From positions 620,001 through 684,000 of the forward strand of contig NZ_MASU01000013.1 of the NCBI RefSeq assembly GCF_003202235.1: a stretch of DNA of 64,000 bases. The letters run 5' to 3'. Below are positions 1 to 9,115 of this stretch, piece after piece. The stretch's first letter is position 1. Every line of letters starts with the position of its first letter. Under the pieces are notes generated by a model. The model was not told where the DNA came from. It saw only the letters and a program-made list of their open reading frames with translations, and did no database searches. The stretch comes from Prauserella flavalba. GTDB lineage: Bacteria > Actinomycetota > Actinomycetes > Mycobacteriales > Pseudonocardiaceae. Position numbers and translations under genes: made by a program.

Positions 1-467
1 GCCCCGGCGAGCAGGTCCATGACCAGTTTCGGGTCGGCGTCAGGCCGCAGCTCGCCGCGGCCGGCGGCGCGCTCGAACACGATCCGTTCCCTGCGCAGCC
101 GGTCGGCGAAGAAGGCGCGCGTGAAACCGGCGAGTTCGGGCCGGTGGGTCGCGGCTCCCAGTACCGCGGTGACCACGGTCCCCGTCGCCCTGCCGGTGAG
201 CAGCCGCAGGATCTGCTCGACCAGCGCGCACAGGTCCTCGCGGAGGCTGCCGGTGTCGGGCACGGTCAGCTCGAGCAGGCCGGCGTCGGTGAGGGCCGCG
301 CCGAGCAGCGCGTCCTTCGACGGCCACCACCGGTAGATCGTCGTCTTGTTCACGCCCGAACGCGCCGCGACGCCCTCGATGGTGAGGCCGTCGTAGCCGT
401 GCTCGGTGAGCAGGGCGAGCGTCGCGGCGTACACGTCCTGCGCTCGGCGCGGTCCGCTGGCTGGCAC
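1..467 (-). CDS. TetR-family transcriptional regulator (C-terminus cut by window edge)
   Basis: About 155 residues are visible. The N-terminal helix-turn-helix is clear: LTEHGYDGLTIEGVAARSGV followed by NKTTIYRWWPSKDALL, the usual TetR DNA-binding signature. The ligand-binding part has the pattern of the TetR_C families (TGTVVTAVLGAATHRPELA). I place the start at the GTG ending at 467 because the reading frame opens there and a perfect inverted repeat lies 12 bp upstream. The transcript would be leaderless or nearly so. The C-terminus lies outside the window. The regulator probably represses itself and the divergent, now decayed, gene to its right. The ligand is unknown. Confidence 0.85.
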   Translation of the reverse strand, partial: MPASGPRRAQDVYAATLALLTEHGYDGLTIEGVAARSGVNKTTIYRWWPSKDALLGAALTDAGLLELTVPDTGSLREDLCALVEQILRLLTGRATGTVVTAVLGAATHRPELAGFTRAFFADRLRRERIVFERAAGRGELRPDADPKLVMDLLAG

Positions 468-478
468 CGGCCTATACT

Positions 479-498
479 ACAACGCAACGGTGCGTTGT
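479..498. promoter_or_regulatory. Probable TetR operator overlapping divergent promoters
   Basis: A perfect 8-bp inverted repeat, ACAACGCA-ACGG-TGCGTTGT, lies 12 bp upstream of the TetR start. A TATACT hexamer (473-478) abuts it and could be the -10 of the rightward promoter. Size, symmetry and position fit autoregulation by the adjacent TetR protein. The assignment is inferred from position. Confidence 0.7.
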
Positions 499-517
499 GC
501 TTTGAGGAGTCGCGCGA

Positions 518-658
518 TGGCTGCCGTGGGTGCCCGCACGAGTGTGGGACCGGCTCGACGTGTCGCGAACGCACGCCACGGTCGCGATCGGGCTCATGGG
601 CGGGGTGATGGCCGCCGCGTCGTTCGCGGGGGCCCGCACGCGCTGTCGCCCGGCGTGA
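518..658 (+). pseudogene. Remnant of a small membrane-type protein N-terminus
   Basis: The frame running through 542 reads VWDRLDVSRTHATVAIGLMG and continues with a hydrophobic GGVMAAASFAGA stretch before a TGA at 656-658. Its codon use is that of a real actinobacterial gene. The good ribosome site and ATG (GAGGAG, ATG at 517) are in a different frame, so the fragment now has no proper start. It sits where the target of the TetR regulator would be. The family could not be identified. Confidence 0.35.
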
Positions 659-942
659 TCGAGGAGTTCCTCCGCTACGACGGGCCGATCAACCTCGCGA
701 CGCTGCGCTACACCACCGAGCCGGTGCGCGTCGATGACGTGGAGATCCCCGCGCACGCGCTCGTGCTCGTCGCCCTGCTGGCGGCCAACCGCGACGAGGC
801 GCGGGTTCCCGATCCGGACCGGCTCGACATCACGCGGTCCGCGAACGGGCATCTCGCGTTCGCCGAGGCGGGGGACGCTCTGTGCTGGCGGGACAGCACA
901 CTTGTGCACGCACTGGAGTCGCTGCGGGTGCGCCTCACCTGA
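643..942 (+). pseudogene. Cytochrome P450 C-terminal remnant
   Basis: The frame reads a P450 K-helix with its ExxR motif (VIEEFLRYDGP), then [17 protein letters not shown] and [20 protein letters not shown], which is the classic region before the heme loop of bacterial CYP107-like enzymes. The heme-binding stretch, normally FG.G.H.C.G, is destroyed: after NGHLAF comes AEAGDALCW and the frame ends about 20 residues later. The N-terminal three quarters of the gene are also missing, replaced by an unrelated fragment. This is a decayed gene without function, joined to another broken gene. Confidence 0.7.
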
Positions 943-983
943 CCCGGCGGCGCACGTCACGTTCCGGCGGCCGTCGCCGCGCC

Positions 984-989
984 TACAGT
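984..989 (+). promoter_or_regulatory. -10 element for bioA, leaderless arrangement
   Basis: TACAGT lies 6 nt before the bioA ATG, placing transcription initiation at or beside the start codon. No ribosome-binding site is present, which agrees with a leaderless mRNA. No convincing -35 element is visible. Confidence 0.5.
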
Positions 990-995
990 GCTGCC

Positions 996-2276
996 ATGCG
1001 TCAGGACGAGCTGCTCGCACTCGATGCCGAGCACGTGTGGCACCCGTACGGCCCGATGCCGGCGACGGTGCCTCCGCTGCTGGTCGGCGAGGCCGAGGGC
1101 GTCCGGCTCCGCCTCGCCGACGGGCGCGAGCTGATCGACGGCATGTCGTCGTGGTGGGCGGCCATCCACGGTTACCGGCACCCGGTCCTCGACGCGGCAC
1201 TCACCGAGCAGGTGGGGCGCATGAGTCACGTGATGTTCGGCGGGCTCACCCACGAGCCCGCCATCCGGCTGGCGACCACGCTCGTCGACCTCGCCCCCGA
1301 CGGCCTGCGGCACGTGTTCCTGTGCGACTCGGGATCGGTCTCGGTCGAGGTCGCGATCAAGATGTGCCTGCAGTACCAGCGCTCGCTGGGGCGGACCGGC
1401 AAGCGCAGGCTGCTGACCTGGCGCGGCGGCTACCACGGCGACACGTTCCACCCGATGAGCGTGTGCGACCCCGAGGGCGGCATGCACGCGTTGTGGCGTG
1501 GGGTGCTGCCCGAGCAACTTTTCGTGCCCGCGCCGCCCTCCGGTTTCGCGACCGAGCCAGACGAGTCCTATGTGGACGAGCTGGCTCGCGCGGTCGAGCG
1601 GAACGCGGGCGAGCTGGCCGCCGTGATCGTCGAACCCGTGGTGCAGGGCGCGGGCGGGATGCGGTTCCACAACCCGGAATACCTGCGCGTGCTGCGCGAG
1701 GTGACCGAGGCCAACGACGTGCTGCTGGTGTTCGACGAGATCGCCACGGGCTTCGGGCGCACCGGCCGGATGTTCGCCGCCGGGCACGCCGGGGTGACGC
1801 CGGACGTGCTGTGCGTCGGCAAGGCACTGACCGGCGGCTACCTCACCGCCGCCGCCGCGCTGTGCACGCCGGAGGTGGCCGCCGGGATCTCCCGTGGCGA
1901 GCTCCCGGTGCTCGCGCATGGCCCGACGTTCATGGGAAACCCGCTCTCCTGCGCGGTCGCCAACGCCTCGCTCGGCCTGCTCGCCGAGGGCACGTGGCGC
2001 GACGACGTCCACCGCATCGAGGGCCTGCTGCGCACGGGCCTGGCCCCGGCCGCGGACGTGCCGGGGGTGGTGGACGTCCGCGTGCTCGGAGCGATCGGCG
2101 TGGTGCAGCTCGACCGTCAGGTGGACCTGGCGAAGGCGACGGCGGCCCTCGTCGAGCGGGGCGTCTGGCTGCGCCCGTTCCGCGATCTCCTCTACACCAT
2201 GCCGCCCTACGTCGCGGGTGACGACGACGTTGCGCGGGTTGCTGACGCGATGGTCCAGACCGCGCGAGTGGCGTGA
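996..2276 (+). CDS. bioA: Adenosylmethionine-8-amino-7-oxononanoate aminotransferase (BioA)
   Basis: This 426-aa protein is a class III PLP aminotransferase that converts 7-keto-8-aminopelargonate to 7,8-diaminopelargonate with S-adenosylmethionine as amino donor, in biotin synthesis. The BioA opening HVWHPYGPM is present, as are [12 protein letters not shown] and the cofactor region [13 protein letters not shown]. The Schiff-base lysine is about residue 276 in VGKALTGGY. Length is normal for the family. The ATG at 996 directly follows a -10-like TACAGT, so I prefer it to any upstream in-frame start. It is the first gene of a loose biotin group (bioD and bioB 2.6 kb downstream); bioF is not adjacent. 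Confidence 0.93.
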   Translation: MRQDELLALDAEHVWHPYGPMPATVPPLLVGEAEGVRLRLADGRELIDGMSSWWAAIHGYRHPVLDAALTEQVGRMSHVMFGGLTHEPAIRLATTLVDLAPDGLRHVFLCDSGSVSVEVAIKMCLQYQRSLGRTGKRRLLTWRGGYHGDTFHPMSVCDPEGGMHALWRGVLPEQLFVPAPPSGFATEPDESYVDELARAVERNAGELAAVIVEPVVQGAGGMRFHNPEYLRVLREVTEANDVLLVFDEIATGFGRTGRMFAAGHAGVTPDVLCVGKALTGGYLTAAAALCTPEVAAGISRGELPVLAHGPTFMGNPLSCAVANASLGLLAEGTWRDDVHRIEGLLRTGLAPAADVPGVVDVRVLGAIGVVQLDRQVDLAKATAALVERGVWLRPFRDLLYTMPPYVAGDDDVARVADAMVQTARVA

Positions 2277-2606
2277 TCGCGTCAAGATCACCTCTTCGGG
2301 TAACGGTGTGCAGTAGGCCCGGCAGTCGATCACTTCCCGATGGCGGATTTCCGTGTTCCGTCAATGGATCGAGTGAGATCTAGACCACTTCTCGTGGGTG
2401 TTGTTCACAGACAGGTGTCCTCTTTGTAGTGACGCGTCGGTGAAGAGAACATGAGAAGGTCTTTCGATAGCGGACAAATCACACACTCTTCGGTTATCTA
2501 GTGGGAGTCCATCGAGAGCGCACTGCGCTTCGCGGTCGCCGGGGATCGCGGACGACTTTCACCGAATGTGAAGCGCCTTCGCAACCGCTACCTAGGAGGG
2601 TGATGC
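2277..2606 (+). other. Intergenic region, bioA to SulP-carbonic anhydrase gene
   Basis: This 330-bp stretch is clearly poorer in G+C than its surroundings and has no supportable ORF. A weak inverted repeat GTGATC...GATCAC (2273-2291) overlaps the bioA stop. A TTATCTA hexamer region (2494-2500) could be a promoter -10. A small hairpin, TTCAC-N5-GTGAA (2558-2572), lies between it and the ribosome-binding site AGGAGG (2594-2599). This suggests a separate promoter and a roughly 100-nt leader for the transporter gene. No known riboswitch fold was recognised. Confidence 0.4.
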
Positions 2607-4880
2607 ATGACGCGGAACGTTGATCACGACAACAAGGGGAGTGAGGCCGTGAGTGCCCGCCCCCGGCTGCCGCTGAGCACCGTCCTGCGCCACGACGTCC
2701 CGGCTTCACTCGTCGTCTTCCTGGTGGCGGTACCGCTGTCGCTGGGCATCGCGCTCGCGTCGGGAGCGCCGATCGTGGCCGGGCTGATCGCCGCCGTCGT
2801 CGGTGGCGTCGTCGCGGGTTCGCTCGGCGGCGCACCGCTGCAGGTGAGCGGACCCGCCGCGGGCCTCACGGTCGTGATGGCCGAGACGATCAACGAGTTC
2901 GGCTGGGCCGTCACGTGTGCGATCACCGTGGCCGCCGGTGTGCTGCAAGTCCTTTTCGGACTGAGCCGCGTCGCCAGGGCCGCGCTCGCCATCTCCCCGG
3001 CCATCGTGCACGGCATGCTCGCCGGCATCGGTGTCACGCTCGTGCTGGGGCAGCTGCACATCGTGCTCGGCGGTGAGGCGCAGAGCTCCGCCGTCGACAA
3101 CGTGCTGGAGCTGCCGAGCCAGATCATCAACCTGCACGACACGGCCGCCCTGCTCGGGTTGCTCACCATCGCGCTGCTGCTGGTGTGGGGCAAGCTGCCC
3201 GTCGTGCGCAAGGTGCCCGCCCCGCTGGCGGCGATCGCGCTCGTCACGGTGCTCGCGGTGGTCACCGGCGCGTCGGCCGAGCGCGTCGACCTGCCCGGCG
3301 ACGTGCTGAACATCGGCCTCGTGCCGCAGCTGCCCGACGGCGGCTGGTTCGACTTCGGCATCGCGGTGCTCACCATCGCGCTCATCGCGAGCGTCGAGAC
3401 GCTGCTCTCGGCCGTGGCCGTGGACAAGATGCACACGGGGCCGAGGGCCAACCTCAACCGTGAGCTCGTCGGCCAGGGCGTCGGCAACATGACCTCCGGC
3501 GCGCTCGGCGGCCTGCCCATCACCGGCGTCATCGTGCGCAGCTCCACCAACGTCGCCACCGGTGCGCGCACGCGGCTCTCCGCCATTCTGCACGGGCTGT
3601 GGATCGTGCTGTTCGTCGTCGCGCTCGCCGGGCTGATCGAGAGCATCCCGCTCGCCGCGCTCGCCGGCCTGCTCGTGCACGTCGGCGCGAAGCTCGTGAA
3701 CATGGCTCACATCCGGCAGGTGCTCAAGCACGGCGACCTGCCGCTGTACCTCGTGACGCTGCTCGGCGTCGTGGTGATCGACCTGCTCACCGGTGTCCTC
3801 ATCGGTATCGGGCTCTCGCTGCTGCTGATGCTGCGCCGCACGATGTGGTCCGGAATCCACGCGGAGGGCGAGGGGCGGCACCGGCGGATCGTCGTCGAGG
3901 GCGTGCTGACGTTCCTCTCCGTCCCACGACTGTCCACTGTGCTCAACTCGATCCCCGAGGGCAGCCACGTCACGCTGGAGCTCGTGGTCGACTACCTCGA
4001 CCACGCGTCGTTCGAGTGCCTGTCCAGCTGGCTGGATGCGCACGAGCGGACGGGCGGCACGGTGGTGGTCGACGAGATCGGGCACCCGTGGTTCGCGAAC
4101 GGCAAGTCCGACTCGCCCACCGTGCGCAGGGACGCCGTCGAACCGTCGGCACCGCGCTGGCTGGCCCCGTGGTCGGAGTGGATGGCCAAGGACGCCGACG
4201 TGGAGATCCCCGACCAGCGCTCCGAGCCGCTGCGCAGGGGCACGTCGGAGTTCCAGGCCCGCACGGCGCCGCTCGTGCAGGAGACGCTCAGCAGGCTGGC
4301 GAGCGGGCAGCAGCCGCACACGCTGTTCATCACGTGTGCCGACGCCCGGATCGTGCCGAATGTGATCACCACGAGCGGGCCCGGTGACCTGTTCACCGTG
4401 CGCAACGTGGGCAACTTCGTACCGGAGCCACACGACGAGACTGCGGCCGACGACGCCTCGGTCGGCGCCTCCATCGAGTACGCGGTGAGCGTGCTCCAGG
4501 TCCGCGAGATCGTGGTCTGCGGGCACTCCTCGTGCGGCGCGATGAAGGCGCTCGTGGGGGACGTCCCCGCGGGCATGCCGTCACTGGAGCGCTGGCTGCG
4601 GCACGGCGAGCCGAGCAGGCGGCGGTATGCCACGGGGGGCACGGTGACGCTCGACGGGCGGGTGCCGGACCTCCCCGGCGACCGGCTCGCGCTGCACAAC
4701 GTGCTCCAGCAGCTCGACCACCTGCGCCGGTACCCGATCATCGCCGAGGCCGAGAGCAGGGGCGAGTTGCAGCTCACGGGCATGTACTTCGACGTCGGAA
4801 ACGCGCAGGTCCACCTGCTCGACGCCGACTCGTCGGGGTTCGAGCCCGCCGGAGCGGAGCGTCCGGTGCGGACCGGCTGA
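2607..4880 (+). CDS. SulP-family transporter fused to beta-carbonic anhydrase
   Basis: This 757-aa fusion resembles the mycobacterial SulP-carbonic anhydrase proteins. Residues of about 10-410 form a polytopic SulP anion transporter (start VPASLVVFLVAVPLSLGIAL). Residues of about 420-490 form a STAS-like segment. Residues of about 545-740 are a beta-class carbonic anhydrase with zinc ligands in TCADARI and CGHSSCGAM. The coupling suggests bicarbonate uptake with interconversion to CO2 at the membrane, although sulfate or another anion remains possible. ATG 2607 is chosen because AGGAGG ends 7 nt upstream; an ATG at 2603 is out of frame. The gene lies between bioA and bioD. Confidence 0.9.
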   Translation: MTRNVDHDNKGSEAVSARPRLPLSTVLRHDVPASLVVFLVAVPLSLGIALASGAPIVAGLIAAVVGGVVAGSLGGAPLQVSGPAAGLTVVMAETINEFGWAVTCAITVAAGVLQVLFGLSRVARAALAISPAIVHGMLAGIGVTLVLGQLHIVLGGEAQSSAVDNVLELPSQIINLHDTAALLGLLTIALLLVWGKLPVVRKVPAPLAAIALVTVLAVVTGASAERVDLPGDVLNIGLVPQLPDGGWFDFGIAVLTIALIASVETLLSAVAVDKMHTGPRANLNRELVGQGVGNMTSGALGGLPITGVIVRSSTNVATGARTRLSAILHGLWIVLFVVALAGLIESIPLAALAGLLVHVGAKLVNMAHIRQVLKHGDLPLYLVTLLGVVVIDLLTGVLIGIGLSLLLMLRRTMWSGIHAEGEGRHRRIVVEGVLTFLSVPRLSTVLNSIPEGSHVTLELVVDYLDHASFECLSSWLDAHERTGGTVVVDEIGHPWFANGKSDSPTVRRDAVEPSAPRWLAPWSEWMAKDADVEIPDQRSEPLRRGTSEFQARTAPLVQETLSRLASGQQPHTLFITCADARIVPNVITTSGPGDLFTVRNVGNFVPEPHDETAADDASVGASIEYAVSVLQVREIVVCGHSSCGAMKALVGDVPAGMPSLERWLRHGEPSRRRYATGGTVTLDGRVPDLPGDRLALHNVLQQLDHLRRYPIIAEAESRGELQLTGMYFDVGNAQVHLLDADSSGFEPAGAERPVRTG

Positions 4881-4916
4881 ACGGGTCCGTACCAGTCGGT
4901 ATTAGTGTCGTGTGCC

Positions 4917-5639
4917 GTGACCGTGCTGGTGATCTCTGGAACGGGGACCGGCGTCGGCAAGACCGTGGTGACCGCGGCGATCGCCGCGCTCGCCAGGGAC
5001 CGCGGCGACGGCGTGGCCGTACTGAAGCCCGCGCAGACCGGCGTGGCCCCGGACCAACCGGGTGACCTCGCCGATGTGCGGCGCCTGGCGGGCGACGTCG
5101 AGACGAGGGAACTGCGCCGTTATCCGGACGCGCTCTCTCCGGAAGCCGCGGCGAGGCGTAGCGGCCTGCAGCCGGTCACCCCGGCGCAGGCCGCTCGTGC
5201 CGCGGGTGAGCTGCACGAGCGGCACGACCTGGTCCTCGTCGAGGGGGCCGGCGGGCTACTCGTGCGGTTCGACCCGGCGGGCGGAACTCTCGCCGACGTC
5301 GCGTGGTCGGTGGGTGCCGCCGTGGTGATCGTGGCCGAGGCCGGGCTCGGCACGCTCAACGCCACGGCGCTGACGGCCGAGGTCGCCACCCGCAGGGGCC
5401 TCGACGTGGCCGGCGTGATCATCGGTTCCTGGCCCTCGGTTCCGGATCTGGCGGCCCGCAGCAACGTCGCCGACCTGCCCGTCGCGGCGGGTGCGCCACT
5501 GCTCGGCGTCCTGCCGGAGGGGCTCGGCTCCGCCACCAGGGAGGAGTTCATCGAGGAGGCGAGGCGCGGGCTGTCGCCGTGGTTCGGCGGCGAGTTCGAC
5601 CCGGACTGCTTCGCCGGGAGCGTCTCCGCCCCGACGTGA
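4917..5639 (+). CDS. bioD: Dethiobiotin synthetase (BioD)
   Basis: This 240-aa protein is an ATP-dependent carboxylase that closes the ureido ring of dethiobiotin from diaminopelargonate and CO2. The N-terminal P-loop is GTGTGVGKT, followed by LKPAQTG and the VEGAGGLLV substrate-binding segment, all diagnostic for BioD. GTG 4917 gives the usual start ([15 protein letters not shown]). An in-frame GTG at 4905 is possible, but a TAGTGT hexamer at 4903-4908 would then overlap it. That hexamer is a plausible -10 for a leaderless mRNA. The gene is 36 nt downstream of the transporter-anhydrase gene and upstream of bioB. Confidence 0.93.
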   Translation: MTVLVISGTGTGVGKTVVTAAIAALARDRGDGVAVLKPAQTGVAPDQPGDLADVRRLAGDVETRELRRYPDALSPEAAARRSGLQPVTPAQAARAAGELHERHDLVLVEGAGGLLVRFDPAGGTLADVAWSVGAAVVIVAEAGLGTLNATALTAEVATRRGLDVAGVIIGSWPSVPDLAARSNVADLPVAAGAPLLGVLPEGLGSATREEFIEEARRGLSPWFGGEFDPDCFAGSVSAPT

Positions 5640-5715
5640 CGCAGGTCGCTCTGCCGCCTGCGCCGGGCTGAGGCACACTCTGCTCGCACGTGACCTCGCC
5701 CGCGAAGGAGCCGCC

Positions 5716-6732
5716 GTGACGGCCGCGACCACCACTCCGCGCATTCTCGAGCTCGCCCGCGAGCAGGTGCTCGAACGGGGCACCGGCCTTGCCGAGCCGC
5801 AGCTGCTCGAGGTGCTGCGCCTGCCCGACGAACACCTGTCCGGCCTGCTCTCGCTGGCACACGAGGTGCGGATGCGCTGGTGCGGTCCTGAGGTGGAGGT
5901 CGAGGGGATCGTCAGCCTCAAGACCGGCGGCTGCCCCGAGGACTGCCACTTCTGCTCCCAGTCGGGCCGGTTCCCGACGCCCGTGCGCTCGGCCTGGCTC
6001 GACATTCCGGGCCTCGTCAAGGCCGCCGAGGAGACGGCGGCCACCGGCGCCACCGAGTTCTGCATCGTCGCCGCCGTCCGCGGCCCGGACGCGCGGCTGC
6101 TCGCGCAGGTGCGCGAGGGAATCAGGGCGATCAGGGAGTCCGGCAACGACATCCAGATCGCGTGCTCGCTTGGCATGCTGACGCAGGAGCAGGTGGACGA
6201 GCTCGTCGACATGGGCGTGCACCGGTACAACCACAACCTCGAGACCGCGCGCTCGCATTTCCCCGAGGTGGTCACCACGCACACGTGGGAGGAACGCTGG
6301 GAGACACTGCGGATGGTCCGCGACGCGGGCATGGAGGTGTGCAGCGGCGGGATCCTCGGCATGGGGGAGAGCGACGAGCAGCGCGCGGAGTTCGCGGCGC
6401 AGCTCGCCGAGCTGCAACCCGACGAGGTGCCGATGAACTTCCTCATCCCGCAGCCCGGCACGCCGTACGAGGACTACCCGGTGATCGAGGGCAGGGACGC
6501 CCTGCGCCTCGTGGCCGCGTTCCGGCTCGCGATGCCGCGCACGATGCTGCGCTTCGCCGGTGGCCGGGAGCTGACGCTGGGCGATCTCGGTGCCGAGCAG
6601 GGCATGCTCGGTGGGATCAACGCGATCATCGTCGGCAACTACCTGACCAACCTCGGCAGGCCCGCGCAGCAGGACCTCGACATGCTCACCGAGCTGAAGA
6701 TGCCGATCAAGGCGCTGAGCGAGACCCTGTGA
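5716..6732 (+). CDS. bioB: Biotin synthase (BioB)
   Basis: This 338-aa radical SAM enzyme inserts sulfur into dethiobiotin. The [4Fe-4S]-SAM motif is CPEDCHFC (C73, C77, C80). Further cysteines expected to hold the second cluster and conserved segments such as [15 protein letters not shown] and IPQPGTP are present. GTG 5716 is preceded by GAAGGAG at a good distance; upstream in-frame starts would overlap bioD. The stop overlaps the start of bsaP by 4 nt, so the two are translationally coupled. This is the actinobacterial BioB type that depends on the BsaP protein. Confidence 0.95.
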   Translation: MTAATTTPRILELAREQVLERGTGLAEPQLLEVLRLPDEHLSGLLSLAHEVRMRWCGPEVEVEGIVSLKTGGCPEDCHFCSQSGRFPTPVRSAWLDIPGLVKAAEETAATGATEFCIVAAVRGPDARLLAQVREGIRAIRESGNDIQIACSLGMLTQEQVDELVDMGVHRYNHNLETARSHFPEVVTTHTWEERWETLRMVRDAGMEVCSGGILGMGESDEQRAEFAAQLAELQPDEVPMNFLIPQPGTPYEDYPVIEGRDALRLVAAFRLAMPRTMLRFAGGRELTLGDLGAEQGMLGGINAIIVGNYLTNLGRPAQQDLDMLTELKMPIKALSETL

Positions 6733-6926
6733 CCGAGTTCTGCGTGCACTGCGGGCAACCCGCGAGCAGGGACCACCCGGCCTGCCGCACACCACGCACG
6801 GCGCTCGAACCGCCGCGCTACTGCGGGCGCTGTGCCCGCCGGATGATCGTGCAGGTGACGCCGTCGGGCTGGTCGGCGCGATGCAGCAGGCACGGCGAGA
6901 CCACGTCGGCGACGGCGACCGGTTAG
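6729..6926 (+). CDS. bsaP: Biotin synthase auxiliary protein (BsaP)
   Basis: This is a 65-aa cysteine-rich protein with CVHCG near the N-terminus, a middle CRTPR, then CGRCARRM and a final ARCSRHGE. The seven or so cysteines and histidines suggest a bound metal or iron-sulfur cluster. Proteins of this type sit directly after bioB in actinobacteria and have been shown in mycobacteria/corynebacteria to be needed for BioB activity. The start GTG overlaps the bioB stop (GTGA), a strong sign of coupled translation. Size and position match the family; function is inferred from it. Confidence 0.85.
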   Translation: MTEFCVHCGQPASRDHPACRTPRTALEPPRYCGRCARRMIVQVTPSGWSARCSRHGETTSATATG

Positions 6927-6977
6927 GGTGAGTCACCCCCAGTAAGGATCCGTCGTGGCGCGCGAAGGAGGCCGCGA

Positions 6978-7556
6978 GTGCCCGAGCAGCAGGCCCAGGC
7001 CACCTGGTTCGCGCAGGCGTTCGCCGGTGTGCGGCAGGAGCCGCCGAAGGTGATCGTCAAGGCGGACCTGCTGCCCGCCGTCAGCGTGCTGTCGATGGTG
7101 GGACTGCTGGGCATCCCACTCGGCTGGATCTGGTCGCTGCTGGCGCCGCCGCAGCGCATGCGCGTGGTGAGCGCCGACACCGACCCGGTGCCGCTGCAGC
7201 TGGAGAGCTGGCACCGGTTCGACGACCTGGCGATCTTCGTGCTCATGGGCCTGTTCACCGGGCTGATCGTGGGCGTGGCGGTGTGGTTCCTGCGGGAGCG
7301 CAGGGGCCCGGTGGTGCTGCTCGCCGCGGTCGCCGGGTCGCTGCTCGCCGCGTGGCTCGGCGCGCGCATGGGCGTCGCCTTCGCCGAGGGCCGCTACGCG
7401 CTGCCGAACCCGCCCGCGGTCGGCGACATCATCGAGAAGGCGCCCGTGCTCGAAAGCGGGTGGACCCTGCTCGCGCAGCCGCTGACCACGGCGATCGCCT
7501 ACGGCCTGCTGGCGACGTGGAACAGCCGCGACGACCTGGGCCGCCGCCTCGCATAG
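6978..7556 (+). CDS. DUF2567 integral membrane protein
   Basis: This 192-aa protein has about four predicted membrane segments (LLPAVSVLSMVGLLGIPLGW, the FVLMGLFTGLIVGVAVWFL region, VVLLAAVAGSLLAAWLG and a weaker C-terminal one) and an extracellular loop with a PPQRM segment. It occupies the position of the mycobacterial gene after bsaP and matches the DUF2567 pattern. GTG 6978 has GGAGG upstream. The function is unknown; a link to biotin synthesis is only suggested by conserved neighbourhood. The gene ends just before a large palindrome. Confidence 0.75.
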   Translation: MPEQQAQATWFAQAFAGVRQEPPKVIVKADLLPAVSVLSMVGLLGIPLGWIWSLLAPPQRMRVVSADTDPVPLQLESWHRFDDLAIFVLMGLFTGLIVGVAVWFLRERRGPVVLLAAVAGSLLAAWLGARMGVAFAEGRYALPNPPAVGDIIEKAPVLESGWTLLAQPLTTAIAYGLLATWNSRDDLGRRLA

Positions 7557-7564
7557 ACCCCAGC

Positions 7565-7619
7565 CGCAGTGAAGGCCACCTTCACTGCGCTCAACGCAGT
7601 GAAGGTGGCCTTCACTGCG
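7565..7619. repeat. Type A palindromic repeat, perfect copy
   Basis: Two perfect complementary 25-bp arms (7565-7589 and 7595-7619) flank a 5-nt loop, CTCAA. Each arm is itself nearly palindromic (GCAGTGAAGG-CCA-CCTTCACTGC), so the element can fold as one long hairpin or as two side-by-side hairpins. It lies between the convergent DUF2567 and Lon-domain genes, where it could act as a bidirectional terminator, but no T-run follows. Degenerate relatives occur at 13621, 17766 and 61690. Confidence 0.9.
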
Positions 7620-7643
7620 GACGAGCGGGGCGCGGGTGGGGCG

Positions 7644-8363
7644 CTAGTTCAGGCTTGGTTTCGAGGCGTTGTCGACTTCGGTGAACGGGGCGGGTACCGC
7701 GCGCAGCTCCGACAGGAACCCCGCCTCCCTCGTGAGCAGTTTGCACACCGTGCGCAGCCTGCGCAGCGGGTTGCGCTCCTCCAGCAGCGCCTGCCGGTCG
7801 GCCAGTGGCAGCAGGCAGTCGGACGCGAGCAGGTAGGCCAGTTCCTCCGCGCTCGTGTCCGGTGGGGGCGCCACCCAGCCGTCGCGTTCCCACGCCGACG
7901 CGCAGTAGCGGCGGTGGGCCGCCCTCGCCAGGTCGCCGAGCCGCGCGGCCACCTCGTCGCTGCCGGAGGGGAGCGGGTGGTCGTCGACCCATTCGACGGT
8001 GCCGACGAGGTAGGGCGCCGAGCGTGTGTCCATGTCCACCAGCCGGAACCGGCGCGCGCCGGTGGTGACGATGTCGAACCGTCCGTCGGGCAGGCGTTTG
8101 GCCTGCCGCAGCCTGGCCGCGCAGCCCACCACGTGCACGTGCTCGAGCTCCTCGACCTCCCGCACCAGCGCGGTCCTGATCGCGACGATGCCGAAAAGGC
8201 GGTCGGGAACGGTTTCGGTGACGAGGTCGATGGTCAGCTGCCGGTAGCGCGGCTCGAAGATGTGCAACGGCAGGTGTGCCCCCGGGAGCAACACGGTCTG
8301 CAACGGGAACAGGGGCAGCGTCGTAGTCGTCGTCGGTCTGCCTTCCGGTCTCGAGTCGGCCAC
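7644..8363 (-). CDS. Lon N-terminal (LON substrate-binding) domain protein
   Basis: This 239-aa protein is the stand-alone LON substrate-binding domain found in many actinobacteria. It begins LPLFPLQTVLLPGAHLPLHI and has FEPRYRQL, the PUA-like hallmark of the Lon N-domain, but no ATPase or protease domain. It may act as an adaptor or chaperone; its role is not established. GTG at 8363 starts 4 nt after the stop of the upstream Nudix regulator gene, so both are probably on one transcript. Confidence 0.8.
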   Translation of the reverse strand: MADSRPEGRPTTTTTLPLFPLQTVLLPGAHLPLHIFEPRYRQLTIDLVTETVPDRLFGIVAIRTALVREVEELEHVHVVGCAARLRQAKRLPDGRFDIVTTGARRFRLVDMDTRSAPYLVGTVEWVDDHPLPSGSDEVAARLGDLARAAHRRYCASAWERDGWVAPPPDTSAEELAYLLASDCLLPLADRQALLEERNPLRRLRTVCKLLTREAGFLSELRAVPAPFTEVDNASKPSLN

Positions 8364-8367
8364 GCGT

Positions 8368-9114
8368 TCACGTTACGGCGTCGGAGCGGGCCGCGCGCGT
8401 CCGAGAACGCTTGTCCGGCTTGGGAGACGGCGGTTTGAAGACCGCGAACGGGTCGGTGACCTGCATGTCGCCGTGCGCGAACGAGTACAGCGCCGCGGGC
8501 CTTCCGCCCGCCTTGCCCGACGGTGCCGTGCAACCGGTCGGAACCAGCAGCCCGCGCCGGGACAGCACGCGCTGGAGGTTGGTCGCCGACACGCGGTAGC
8601 CGAGCGCGGCCGAGTACAGCCCGCTCAGCGCGGAGATCGTGAACTCCCTGGGGGCCAGTGCGAACCCGAGGTTGGTGTAGCTCAGCTTGGCCCGCAGCCG
8701 GTCGCGGGCCCGCAGCACGATCGCCTCGTGGTCGAAGGCGGTGCGCGGCAGTGAGTCCACCGGGTGCCACGCGGTGTCCTCCGGCACCTCGGGGTCGACG
8801 TCCCACGGCACGAGGCCGAGGAACGCCGTGGCGACCACGCGCGGTCCCGGCACGCGGTACGGGTCGCTGAACACGGCCAGCTGCTCGACGTGGGTCAGCT
8901 GCTGGATGTCGACCTTCTCGGCGAGCTGGCGGCGGATGGAGGTCTCGACATCCTCGTCGGGGCGGAGCCTGCCGCCGGGCAGCGACCAGCGCCCGACGTG
9001 CGGATCGAGCGCGCGCCGCCAGAGCAGCACCTGCAGTGTGTCGTAACGCACTTGCAATACGGCCGCAAGAACCTCGTGTGCCAGTGGGCTGTTGCTGTTA
9101 ATATGAGACCGCAC
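8368..9114 (-). CDS. nrtR: NrtR-type Nudix-domain transcriptional repressor of NAD synthesis
   Basis: This 248-aa protein has an N-terminal Nudix-like domain (residues 12-140: [20 protein letters not shown]) and a C-terminal winged-helix domain (about 150-225: [36 protein letters not shown]). The Nudix box is degenerate (RRQLAEKV in place of RELxEExG), as expected for NrtR proteins, where this domain senses ADP-ribose-type ligands instead of hydrolysing them. The gene diverges from nadABC and shares an operator with it. GTG 9114 is chosen because a perfect TATAAT -10 ends 8 nt upstream, giving a leaderless mRNA. Confidence 0.82.
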   Translation of the reverse strand: MRSHINSNSPLAHEVLAAVLQVRYDTLQVLLWRRALDPHVGRWSLPGGRLRPDEDVETSIRRQLAEKVDIQQLTHVEQLAVFSDPYRVPGPRVVATAFLGLVPWDVDPEVPEDTAWHPVDSLPRTAFDHEAIVLRARDRLRAKLSYTNLGFALAPREFTISALSGLYSAALGYRVSATNLQRVLSRRGLLVPTGCTAPSGKAGGRPAALYSFAHGDMQVTDPFAVFKPPSPKPDKRSRTRAARSDAVT

Positions 9115-9115
9115 G

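Noticed and set aside
2277-2606. Riboswitch or biotin-operon operator upstream of the SulP gene
   Set aside because: Only small weak stems are visible; no conserved riboswitch core and no BirA- or BioQ-like long palindrome was found.
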